From an uncultured Bacteroidales bacterium (GTDB lineage Bacteria > Bacteroidota > Bacteroidia > Bacteroidales > Muribaculaceae): a stretch of 50,533 bases of DNA. A program made the position numbers and the translations under genes. The stretch lies in NCBI GenBank assembly GCA_902776435.1, contig CACYQB010000021.1:1-50533 (forward strand), in the 5' to 3' direction. Shown in pieces: positions 43,331 through 50,533 of the stretch (its first letter is position 1; each line of letters starts with the position of its first letter). The notes beneath the pieces were generated by a model. It did not search any database, was not told where the DNA came from, and saw only the letters and a program-made list of their open reading frames with translations.

Positions 43331-44389
43331 GTGGCAAAAGGCGACATAGAGAGTCGAGTGTTTACTTGTGATGACTTTGCGGAGAAGTACGGCAAAGAAC
43401 ATGTTGAACCAATAAATATCGCAAGTATGTCAAAGACCAGAAAATGCGCACATTGTGGCAAGGTTTTCACCACAAAGAGCGGAATGCAGAAGTTCTGCTC
43501 GGAAGAATGTGCCGAGCAGGCAAAAGAAGCCAGGAAGAAACGTCAACGTGACTTCCTTCGAGCCGTTGAACCGGTAATGGAACTCCAGCAGCAGGAGTAT
43601 CTAACCTTCTCCAAAGCAGCCATCCTATTAGGTTGTACCCGTCAGTATGTCTATAAACTCGTTGAGCAGGGGAAACTTCCTGCCTCACGGCTGAGCAGCC
43701 GGATGGCTCTCGTTCGAAGGAGTGACATTGAAAAGATGTTTGAAAGCAATCCTTACAATCGTGTCATCCCCAGTTCAAAGCCTAAGAGGGCTGCTGACAA
43801 AGTACAACGAACATCCTCCAAAAAGGACAGCAAGAATGTGCAGCTTACAGATGAAGTCCTTGAATACTATTCCGGCGAAGAGGTGATGGAGACCTACAAG
43901 GTCAAACGGTCTTGGCTATACACCACTGCCAAACGTCACCAGATTCCCGTATGCCGTATCGCAGGACGCAACTACTACAGCAAAAAACACGTTGATGCCA
44001 TTTTTGCCACAGCTACCGAAATAGAAGAAATCATTGACTGGCTATCTTCTCAGGAGGTCGCCGAGCGTTACGGCATGAACCTCAATGCGGTTCGCTCATA
44101 TGCCCACAACCACAAGATACCGAGTAAGCGGGAACACGGACGCACCTACTACTCCAAAAGCCATTTTGACGAGCTTCGCCGCACCGACATCGTTTCTGAC
44201 GACCGCTACTGCACATCCGCAGAAGTGGCAGAGAAATACGGCATTTCCAAAGCCAACGTAGGAGTCATCGTAAAGAAGCACCATATCACCAAGGTCAAGG
44301 TGGGACGGAACAACCTGCTTGTCAAGGAGGAGTTTGATAAAGTGATGGCAGACCGACTGGCGCAATTCGGTTCCTACAGGATACTATGA
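43331..44389 (+). CDS. Multi-HTH DNA-binding protein with N-terminal zinc finger
   Basis: 352 residues if the GTG at 43331 is used; an ATG at 43427 (MSKTRKCAHCG) is the alternative. A zinc-finger-like CAHC...CSEEC lies near residues 38-58. Three or four excisionase/MerR-type helix-turn-helix units follow: LTFSKAAILLGCTRQYVYKLVEQGKLPASRL, YSGEEVMETYKVKRSWLY, LSSQEVAERYGMNLNAVRSYAHNHKIP and CTSAEVAEKYGISKANVGVIVKKHHI. Proteins of this kind are found next to integrases in Bacteroides mobile elements and probably control excision or bind the ends. Confidence 0.72.
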   Translation: MAKGDIESRVFTCDDFAEKYGKEHVEPINIASMSKTRKCAHCGKVFTTKSGMQKFCSEECAEQAKEARKKRQRDFLRAVEPVMELQQQEYLTFSKAAILLGCTRQYVYKLVEQGKLPASRLSSRMALVRRSDIEKMFESNPYNRVIPSSKPKRAADKVQRTSSKKDSKNVQLTDEVLEYYSGEEVMETYKVKRSWLYTTAKRHQIPVCRIAGRNYYSKKHVDAIFATATEIEEIIDWLSSQEVAERYGMNLNAVRSYAHNHKIPSKREHGRTYYSKSHFDELRRTDIVSDDRYCTSAEVAEKYGISKANVGVIVKKHHITKVKVGRNNLLVKEEFDKVMADRLAQFGSYRIL

Positions 44390-44431
44390 GCACATTAATT
44401 CCGGCAGATTTAACGATTACTCGCCAATAAC

Positions 44432-44508
44432 CAAGTTATTCCGCAATGATTCACAAGTTACGGCAAGTTATCAATGTCACGCGCGCATCATTCCACTACT
44501 TTGCGCCT
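44432..44508 (+). promoter_or_regulatory. Integrase control region with CAAGTTA repeats and a duplicated promoter module
   Basis: CAAGTTA occurs at 44432-44438, 44454-44460 and 44464-44470. The stretch 44449-44508 aligns without gaps for most of its length to 46975-47034, upstream of the excisionase-type gene (TGATTCA-AAGTTAC, TCATTCC, CTTTGC in common). A shared regulator or recombination-protein binding site is likely. Confidence 0.55.
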
Positions 44509-44585
44509 GAAAAGTGGCAACAGCCATCATCAATCATGGCAACTGATAACGAATCAATGTATAACATATAATAAAGAAAAGTACT

Positions 44586-44683
44586 ATGAGCAACATTTGT
44601 AAGACCGTGACCCTCCGCACACGGAAGATCAAAGGCGGAGAACAGCTGTCCTTCTATCTGGACTATTACCCTATAACGACCGC
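44586..44683 (+). pseudogene. Detached N-terminal part of the tyrosine integrase
   Basis: ATG at 44586 opens MSNICKTVTLRTRKIKGGEQL and reads to FYLDYYP, the normal start of the arm-binding domain in this Bacteroides integrase family. The expected next 30 or so residues are absent, and the frame then differs from that of the remainder (YNDRMREKAEALRC onward). An out-of-frame deletion of roughly 90 bases near 44671 explains it; the deletion size is estimated from family memory. Confidence 0.7.
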
Positions 44684-45631
44684 ATGCGCGAAAAGGCCGA
44701 GGCTTTGCGCTGCCGTCGCTTCGAGTCCATCGTCAACGAACGCTATGACTTCTTTGACAAGGAGAAGATGAAAGGCGATTTTCTCGCTTACTTTAAGATG
44801 AAGGCCGACAAGAAGAACTGCAAATGGCAGCATGTCTATAAACACTTTGACCGTTTCTGCGTGGGCAAATGCACATTTGAGGAAATCAACGTCGATCTGT
44901 GCAACAGATTCCGTGAGTACCTGATGACCGCCCCGCAGACCATCCACACGGAGCACAGGCTGCACATCAATTCCATCGCAGGATATTGGTCAACATTCAG
45001 GGCCGTCCTTCATACCGCCTACAGGGAACACAAGATCATGGAGAACCCTAACGGTTTTTTAGAGCGCATCGACACTATCCCAACAATCAAGGAGCACTTG
45101 TCACGACAGGAACTTGTCAGGTTGGCGAACACTCCATGCGAATACCCGGTTTTAAAGACAGCCTTCCTTTTCGCCTGTCTTACTGGACTGAGGAAAAGCG
45201 ATATCAAACAGCTTGAATGGACACACATACAGCCCTACGGTGACGGCGGCATGTATGTCACTCTACGGATGCAGAAGACCAAGGAGCTGGTGAACAACCC
45301 CATCAGTGACGAGGCTTTGGAACTGATTGGAGGCAGCGGAACGGGCAAGGTCTTTGAGGGTTTCACCGACAAGATGACGCAGACACCTTTGAAGAACTGG
45401 CTGAAAGCGGCTGGCATCACGAAAAAGATCTCGTTCCATTGCAGCCGTCACACTTTCGGCTCATTACAGGTGGATGCAGGCACAAGTGTCTATACCGTCC
45501 AGCACATGCTGGGACACAAGAATGTTTCGACTACACAGATCTATGCGACCATGGCAGACGATTCCAAGCGCGAGTCAGTCAACCGCATCACGCTAAAGCC
45601 GTTCAAGGCGGTAAAGTTGAAAGTGGTCTGA
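44684..45631 (+). CDS. Tyrosine-type site-specific recombinase (integrase), N-terminally truncated
   Basis: 315 residues from the ATG at 44684. The core-binding SAM-like domain (FLAYFKMKADKK...LCNRFREYLM) and catalytic domain are complete: Arg in TGLRKSDI, Lys in QKTKELV, HCSRHTF with His and Arg, LGHKNVSTTQIYA with the second His and the nucleophilic Tyr. It cuts and joins element ends. Because its arm-binding segment is in another frame, the protein, if made from this ATG, would lack normal arm-site recognition and may be inactive in integration. A terminator follows. Confidence 0.85.
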   Translation: MREKAEALRCRRFESIVNERYDFFDKEKMKGDFLAYFKMKADKKNCKWQHVYKHFDRFCVGKCTFEEINVDLCNRFREYLMTAPQTIHTEHRLHINSIAGYWSTFRAVLHTAYREHKIMENPNGFLERIDTIPTIKEHLSRQELVRLANTPCEYPVLKTAFLFACLTGLRKSDIKQLEWTHIQPYGDGGMYVTLRMQKTKELVNNPISDEALELIGGSGTGKVFEGFTDKMTQTPLKNWLKAAGITKKISFHCSRHTFGSLQVDAGTSVYTVQHMLGHKNVSTTQIYATMADDSKRESVNRITLKPFKAVKLKVV

Positions 45632-45662
45632 GAATGACATACCACTTATCTGGACACACTAC

Positions 45663-45690
45663 AGGGAGGGGCGTTGCTTCTCCCTTTTTC
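45663..45690 (+). terminator. Rho-independent terminator of the integrase
   Basis: AGGGAG (45663-45668) pairs with CTCCCT (45680-45685), followed by T5 and a T-rich run. Confidence 0.7.
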
Positions 45691-45940
45691 TTTCCCTTTA
45701 TTCGTCATCCATGTCTTTTTGGGAGGATAAGATGTTGGTCCTATTTGAGTGGAATAATAGAACCAAATGGCTAGACAATGCGAAAATGAGTCGGATAATC
45801 GAGGTAATCGTCAACAACAGACAAGAATCAGAGTATTTTCGCGGTACGTTTTTAACCGTAAGTGTACTGATGTGAAACTATCGCAAGCATACGGTAACAA
45901 AAAGACATTCAACAACAATAATACGAAAAAGACCAGTTAT

Positions 45941-46786
45941 ATGAAAACAACTCTGATTCGAAAAAGCGCAAATGCAACGATGCGCTTCAAAATGACCTTT
46001 AAAGCGACGCTGCATGTTCTTCTTGGCATTGCAGTTCTGTTCATCGCTATCATCCCGGCCAGGATGGTAAGTGGTATCTTTTCACAAGACACGACCATAT
46101 TCATTATCTCGTTGACAGGCTTTATTGCCCTGCTGGAATATGTCGTGTGGTGTTTCCTCGACGCTCCATCGCGGGTATATGATTCATTCCAATCCTCCAA
46201 GGCTGACGGTTTGCTTCAAGACAGTCCTATCGTTGATGTGCCGATAAAGCCGACATTGGCGAACACAGAGATGGATTCCCAAGAATCAATTGAGAAGATT
46301 GTTGAGGCAGCTGAGGAGAACAAAACGGGGAACAATCATCTTGCCCTCTACAGGAAAGGATGTGATGATTACTATCAGAATGTGGCTGCACAAAAGAAGG
46401 AACAACTTGACATCATCGCCGCCTATCTGCACTACATCATGGCTCCTTTCATCAAGCAGGAGGAAATGGACAGCTTTTGTAGCGAAATCATGTCTTTCGC
46501 CATCAATCCAGACTATCTGCCGAAGCCGTGGAAGGGTCTCAAAGGAACTTTGACTAGCTTCGATGTCCGTCACCTGATATGGAACATTGCCGTAAGGTTG
46601 GGACTCGGCAAGGGCAAGCCCTATAGCGTGGAAACCTGCATCAATTTCATCCGCACCATGTTTCCTGACCTGTGTGAAGACCTTGACTCTTCCACATTGA
46701 AGAATCTAAGAGTAACATCCACCACTGAAAAGATCCACATTGACGAACCTGGCAATGACGGCATCTCATTCCATATACCGGAATAA
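45941..46786 (+). CDS. Membrane protein of the mobile element, unknown function
   Basis: About 281 residues from the ATG at 45941 (the upstream extension is N/K-rich and unlike coding sequence). A basic N-terminus and two TM segments (near residues 22-42 and 50-71) are followed by a cytoplasmic part of about 200 residues with helices (CDDYYQNVAAQKKEQLDIIAAYLHY) that I do not recognise. Between integrase and excisionase-type genes in the element; a cargo or regulatory protein. Confidence 0.55.
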   Translation: MKTTLIRKSANATMRFKMTFKATLHVLLGIAVLFIAIIPARMVSGIFSQDTTIFIISLTGFIALLEYVVWCFLDAPSRVYDSFQSSKADGLLQDSPIVDVPIKPTLANTEMDSQESIEKIVEAAEENKTGNNHLALYRKGCDDYYQNVAAQKKEQLDIIAAYLHYIMAPFIKQEEMDSFCSEIMSFAINPDYLPKPWKGLKGTLTSFDVRHLIWNIAVRLGLGKGKPYSVETCINFIRTMFPDLCEDLDSSTLKNLRVTSTTEKIHIDEPGNDGISFHIPE

Positions 46787-46974
46787 TTCAACAAAACCTA
46801 GTGCCAAAAAGTACAAAGATTCCTTATTTAATAAGGAGAGTTGGAAAATATGGTCAAATTCGAATGTTTTCCAACTATTTATCGTTGTCCGTTATAGCCA
46901 TTATCATGCCATTTGTAATGCCTTTTGAGTCCAATAATCGTCAATGTTCATGTCTTTTCAAGTTTTAATGAGGT

Positions 46975-47034
46975 GATTCAGAAGTTACCGTGAGTTTCCA
47001 TCGGCACGGGTGCGTCATTCCTGTCCTTTGCCGC
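46975..47034 (+). promoter_or_regulatory. Second copy of the integrase-type control module
   Basis: Aligned with 44449-44508 (see there). It precedes the excisionase-type gene by 30 bases. The gap 46787-46974 before it is AT-rich without a gene. Confidence 0.5.
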
Positions 47035-47063
47035 CGGTCTCTAACCAAAGACCGTGAAAAAAC

Positions 47064-47450
47064 ATGGAAAAACAAGAACTTACATTCAACGACCTCCCGC
47101 AGGTCGTCGCCCAGCTTCGGGATGAGGTGATGGGCTTGAGAGCCCTGCTGTTGAAGCAGCAGGAAGAGAACAAAAAACATCAGGTACGTGATAACCGCCA
47201 CAAGCCTATGACGGTGGAGGAAGCGGCTGAGTACACGCGCATCCCTATAGGAACGCTGTATATGAAACTCGGTGACGGAACGATACCGGCAACGAAACCT
47301 GGGAAGCGCTATGTCCTCTATCAGGATGAACTTGACAAGTGGCTGGAAGCGAACCGCAAGAACGCAGTGCCTCTTACAGCAGATGAGGAGAACGCGGCCA
47401 TCCTCTCTTCGCACAAACGTAAGCCGAACAAGGCGGATTGGCATGATTAA
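47064..47450 (+). CDS. Excisionase-type helix-turn-helix protein
   Basis: 128 residues: an N-terminal coiled-coil (LRDEVMGLRALLLKQQEE), then an HTH_17 domain (MTVEEAAEYTRIPIGTLYMKLGDGTIPATKPGKRYVLYQDELDKWL), the common excisionase/MerR-like fold of Bacteroides elements, and a basic tail (SSHKRKPNKADW). It likely binds the element's ends or its promoters and directs excision. 32 bases separate it from the next gene. Confidence 0.8.
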   Translation: MEKQELTFNDLPQVVAQLRDEVMGLRALLLKQQEENKKHQVRDNRHKPMTVEEAAEYTRIPIGTLYMKLGDGTIPATKPGKRYVLYQDELDKWLEANRKNAVPLTADEENAAILSSHKRKPNKADWHD

Positions 47451-47482
47451 CCTTTTTGTTCAACATCTAAACAGAAACGATT

Positions 47483-48178
47483 ATGAAGTCACTTGACAGA
47501 ATTCCGTTTTTAGCGAACGTGCTCATCGTTGCATGTTCACGTCCGAATGCCGAAGTCGGCAAACTGGTAAAGGCATTGGTGACCTATGCCACCGATGGTA
47601 AACGAACCGACCTTGATGACATCCGTCTGGAAGCCTACTTCGATTTGATTGCACAAGACCTTGATTCACTGCGAACGGCTGCAGAGCAGAAAAGCCGCAA
47701 ATGTAGCGAGAGTGCCAAGTGCAGAACTGCAAGGAATGGCAGCTCATCTAATGGCCCTACAAAGAAAACTAATGCAGCGAACACAACGAACGTTACCACG
47801 GCAAAGCCAAAAGCGGTTGCAGACCTGTCCGCCGAATCATCAGCTACTAACACATCTACCGATGTTGACATTGCTGTTGAATCCAGAGAATTAAGCAATG
47901 ACAACCATCCCAAGGACACCGCCACAATTGGAAACACCACCAATTTCAGCGCAACCGATGTCACTTCATCCTTTGAACAAATGAAGGAGTGTTACAAGAA
48001 GATCGGTGACAACGAATCGCAAGCCTTGGCTGTATGGCAGCAACTCAGTGATGACGAGCGAACGTCAGCATTCGCTCACGTTCAGCGATTGCAAGGTGAC
48101 CTTTCCTCACGTTCCTATCTCTACGTCTATCTGCGAGACAAGGAATGGACGAAAGCTACTTCACCTGTCAACCAATGA
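47483..48178 (+). CDS. Hypothetical protein of the element, low-complexity middle
   Basis: 231 residues. An N-terminal helical domain of 75 residues (VGKLVKALVTYATDGKRTDLDD...YFDLIAQDLDSL) recalls DUF6291-type replication-associated proteins. A Ser/Thr/Asn-rich linker (about 76-160) and a C-terminal helical domain (MKECYKKIGDNESQALAVWQQL...SYLYVYLRDKEW) follow. Just upstream of the oriT-like region; an auxiliary mobilisation role is possible. Confidence 0.5.
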   Translation: MKSLDRIPFLANVLIVACSRPNAEVGKLVKALVTYATDGKRTDLDDIRLEAYFDLIAQDLDSLRTAAEQKSRKCSESAKCRTARNGSSSNGPTKKTNAANTTNVTTAKPKAVADLSAESSATNTSTDVDIAVESRELSNDNHPKDTATIGNTTNFSATDVTSSFEQMKECYKKIGDNESQALAVWQQLSDDERTSAFAHVQRLQGDLSSRSYLYVYLRDKEWTKATSPVNQ

Positions 48179-48237
48179 GGATGCACAAGGTGACATCCTT
48201 GTTTCCCTGGTAACCTGAGTGGAGGCGTCCGCCGAGG

Positions 48238-48310
48238 GGGATTTCTAAAAATCCCATAACATAATATGGACTTTTAGATTCGCTTCGCTCCCTTAAAAAG
48301 TCCCATTATG
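48238..48310 (+). other. Candidate oriT
   Basis: Two successive hairpins before the relaxase gene: GGGATTT-CTAA-AAATCCC (48238-48255), and a longer one in which CATAAT...GGACTTTT (48260-48275) pairs with AAAAGTCC-C-ATTATG (48296-48310) around a 20-base loop. Inverted repeats directly upstream of a MobV gene are the usual place for the nick site; the nick itself cannot be assigned. Confidence 0.55.
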
Positions 48311-48482
48311 CTCTCCGAGGGTGAACCGTTTCCACAAAAGCGGAAGAGTCCTTCCTAGACAGATGTGAATGATGTCTGCAAGGGAGTGCATCCGCGAGGA
48401 AGTGACTCTCTCCCTCGACCCTCCACTCAGGTTCCACCCGAGACCCGAATCATATCAGGCAACAACATCAAAAGGACCAAAA

Positions 48483-50150
48483 ATGAGCAAATCCACTAAA
48501 CAAAAAGCATGTGCTGCCATCCATGTAGGAGCGCCTGCCAAATCCTTCTCCGCATCCGAAGGCTATGAGCCGGAACGTCGAGGATGGGATGAGAAGACAT
48601 ACCGTCTGAAGAACCATGACACGAACAATCACTATGATTTCTCTCGCAAGCACCTCAATTTTGAAATCAATAGCGAGGGAAAGATGGTCCCTCTTGGCTC
48701 CATTCCCATACCTCTTCATGAACGTCTGAAACATCGTCTTGATGAACTCGGCTTCAAAACATACAAGGACAAAGACAATCCCCTGGGAAATGCCGACAAC
48801 AGTCCGAACTGCACCGTTGGCATCATCGTCAGCGGCGACCATGATGTATTGACTCGTCTCGCTTTTGGAGAGCAAGATGTGGATTTCACACTCCAAAGAA
48901 GCAATGCAAACGTCCAATTGATGCAGGGTATCAAGGACTGGGCTATGGACACCTACCTATGGGCATGTGAGCGTTGGGGTTCAGAGAACATCATTGGCTT
49001 TGATGTCCATTGTGACGAGACCACACCGCACATTCACATCCAGACCATTCCTGTGGCGAAGACCAAAACAAGAGGTCGGGCACCGGTCAAGTATGTGCAT
49101 AAGGATGACTCTTCCAGAGTGCTCTCCCATAAGGAATGGAAGAAACTGTCTGAAGAAAACCGTTGCGACTTCATAAAAACGGAAGTCGAACGGAGGGAAA
49201 AGGAATGTGTATCTTATGCCCGTGTTTGGGGCACAGACAAATACGAGGTAGGACGGACATACTATCAGATGCACACCGACTACCACGACAAAGTGGGCTA
49301 CAAATACGGGCTGGAACGTGGTGATAACTTCTCCTCGCTGACTGATGAGGAACAGCGTGAGCGGGTCCACAAGGACAAAGCGGTGCTGGAAGCTGAGCGC
49401 CAGGCGAGGGTGTCCATCGAGCAATCCAAACTCGAGAAGGTAGAAATCGAACGGCGAAAGAACAGAATTGCTGATGAAGTTCTGGAAGCAGAACAACGTA
49501 AAGACAAGGCAGAGAGGGAACTCGCCAATTTGGAGGCGTACATCAAGGCTACTGACGTCACGCGGGAAGACCTGCTTGTACCTTCACTGAACACGAACCC
49601 TCTTGTCATGGACGCATACAAGGCAATCATTGAAGAACTCAGCAAACCGATTCCGTTTAATAGCCAGAAGGCATGGCGGGAGAAACGGAAGACGGCAATA
49701 AAGCGGATTCTCACTGATTTGCAGGACCACCTGTTTGAAGCCCAGGAAGCGCAGAAGAAAGACATCCTCAACTTAGGCCAGTCGCTCTACGACAAAGCAA
49801 TGAAGGATGCAAGAGCCATCATCAGGCAGAACCAGCAACTCCAGAAGGCCAACGAGTTAGTGACAGCGGAGAACACGCAGCTAAAGGAGAAAATCTCATC
49901 GATGGATGAGACGGCCATCAGCAAGCTGCGCAAGGAAAAAGACGAGGAAATCAACAGACTCAAAGCAGAGCGGGACAAGGCCATGTCCAATGAAATCCAT
50001 TCCAACAACATGGCATCCAGGGAACGCCAAAGGGCGGACAATGCCGAAGGTCGACTCTATGAAATACTCTCCATCCCAGAAATCAAGGGACTTTGGGACA
50101 TGGATTGGCGAAGCAAAGAAAGCCATATACAATTTTGCCAAGAGCCATAA
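48483..50150 (+). CDS. MobV-family relaxase (plasmid mobilisation), frameshifted near the C-terminus
   Basis: 555 residues from the ATG at 48483 (preceded by AAAGGA; the earlier in-frame starts give a run unlike the family). The Mob_Pre domain includes the metal-binding motif HCDETTPHIHIQ, typical of MobV relaxases that nick oriT and pilot the strand during transfer. A long coiled-coil follows (about 300-530). The frame ends in WRSKESHIQFCQEP and a stop, but the next frame continues the protein (see next entry), so a one-base shift occurred near 50090-50110. Confidence 0.88.
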   Translation: MSKSTKQKACAAIHVGAPAKSFSASEGYEPERRGWDEKTYRLKNHDTNNHYDFSRKHLNFEINSEGKMVPLGSIPIPLHERLKHRLDELGFKTYKDKDNPLGNADNSPNCTVGIIVSGDHDVLTRLAFGEQDVDFTLQRSNANVQLMQGIKDWAMDTYLWACERWGSENIIGFDVHCDETTPHIHIQTIPVAKTKTRGRAPVKYVHKDDSSRVLSHKEWKKLSEENRCDFIKTEVERREKECVSYARVWGTDKYEVGRTYYQMHTDYHDKVGYKYGLERGDNFSSLTDEEQRERVHKDKAVLEAERQARVSIEQSKLEKVEIERRKNRIADEVLEAEQRKDKAERELANLEAYIKATDVTREDLLVPSLNTNPLVMDAYKAIIEELSKPIPFNSQKAWREKRKTAIKRILTDLQDHLFEAQEAQKKDILNLGQSLYDKAMKDARAIIRQNQQLQKANELVTAENTQLKEKISSMDETAISKLRKEKDEEINRLKAERDKAMSNEIHSNNMASRERQRADNAEGRLYEILSIPEIKGLWDMDWRSKESHIQFCQEP

Positions 50151-50496
50151 TCAACATGACTTCATGGCAGAAGACGGAAACATCATCAGCTGGGGCATCA
50201 TAGCCGAGGCATTGCGGAACAATCTCGATGCGGCCAATGCAGAGCAGCGGATGAGGGCTACGGGTTTGTTGTTGGACGATATTTCCTGGGAAGGTACGAC
50301 TGATTTTATGAGTGACCTCACAATAAAGCGCACCAGGCAGCTCTGCGAGGAGATGAGCATCACCAAGGAACTGATGCAAGGTCTCCTACTGGCAGCAGGA
50401 GGCATAGGCTCCATCACTTACGGTGGCGGAGGCTCCGACAATGCACTCACCAACTGGGACGGCACGAAAAAGAGAACCGGCTGGGGAATCAGTTGA
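50108..50496 (+). pseudogene. Frameshifted C-terminal part of the MobV relaxase
   Basis: In the +1 frame from about 50090 the reading EAKKAIYNFAKSHNQHDF continues naturally as a helical domain, through LLLDDISWEGTTDF and MQGLLLAAGGIGSITYGGGG to a stop at 50494-50496. Such a Gly-rich end is common in MobV proteins of these elements. It would make a total of about 685 residues if joined. Confidence 0.65.
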
Positions 50497-50533
50497 TGCC
50501 ATTTAGTGACAAAACATGATAGGTTTCATCATT

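Larger units (their letters stand above)
43079..50533 (+). mobile_element. Partial mobilisable element (integrase, HTH factors, oriT, MobV relaxase)
   Basis: Starts within bases of the truncated BspA gene and runs out of the window. All genes point right. Content: a multi-HTH protein, a tyrosine integrase with a broken N-terminus, a membrane protein, an excisionase-type HTH protein, a small N-rich protein, an oriT-like hairpin pair and a MobV relaxase with a frameshift. No conjugation (tra) genes are seen, so it resembles a mobilisable transposon. Two damaged key genes suggest that it is decaying. The left end is estimated from the gene break; the right end is not in the window. Confidence 0.75.

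Noticed and set aside
45767-45940. Longer N-terminus for the element membrane protein
   Set aside because: The added 58 residues are rich in N, Q, K and R without a pattern, and the ATG at 45941 is followed by a normal basic/TM start.

Overview
The window is a chromosomal segment of a Bacteroidota bacterium, most likely order Bacteroidales and close to the gut or rumen Prevotellaceae or Muribaculaceae. The evidence is: many promoters of the Bacteroidota sigma type (TTTG, about 20 bp, TAnnTTTG); few Shine-Dalgarno sites; secreted BspA-type leucine-rich-repeat proteins with dockerin-like DVNGDG tails; and Bacteroidales-typical families (DUF2851, DUF4919, PF14905-type outer-membrane barrels, MobV mobilisation genes). 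No 16S rRNA gene is present, so the placement is inferred.

Layout. 0-9.1 kb is core sequence: an O-methyltransferase, two paralogous small secreted proteins, enolase, a probable small non-coding RNA, an L,D-transpeptidase, and a two-component system (kinase and regulator overlapping by ATGA) divergent from an outer-membrane beta-barrel protein. 9.1-12.5 kb holds a large secreted LRR/dockerin protein surrounded by mosaic intergenic repeats and a deletion remnant. 12.55-24.08 kb is an island ending in tRNA-Phe(GAA). A 62-bp sequence made of the last 11 bases of the tRNA plus its terminator occurs three times in direct orientation (12.55, 22.2 and 23.96 kb). The two distal copies each lie just behind a secreted BspA gene, which suggests serial insertion or duplication at the tRNA. 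24.2-41.0 kb is core again: a GT-C-like membrane protein, DUF2851, a dockerin protein, a class A penicillin-binding protein with a GT2 glycosyltransferase, a Rieske-like lipoprotein, an NlpC/P60 peptidase, an esterase, a Rsh (p)ppGpp enzyme, a MITE-like element, a PgpH-like HD phosphodiesterase and DUF4919. From 43.08 kb to the right edge is part of a mobilisable element. It begins just after a BspA gene that lacks its usual tail and carries HTH proteins, a damaged tyrosine integrase, an oriT-like region and a frameshifted MobV relaxase.

The most interesting system is the four-gene operon at 15.19-20.31 kb inside the tRNA-Phe island. It encodes a cytoplasmic Ser/Thr-kinase fused to BspA-type LRRs, a protein that I read as NADAR-like (a possible ADP-ribosyl hydrolase), a DarT-like ADP-ribosyltransferase fused to a VWA domain, and a PP2C phosphatase (ATGA overlap). 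Kinase, VWA and PP2C match the logic of the TerY-P triad. DarT with NADAR matches the logic of a nucleic-acid ADP-ribosylation toxin and its reversing enzyme. I infer a phosphorylation-controlled toxin or anti-phage switch with an LRR sensor. This rests on motifs read by eye and needs profile and structure searches. A degenerate piece of the same kinase gene lies directly upstream of the operon.
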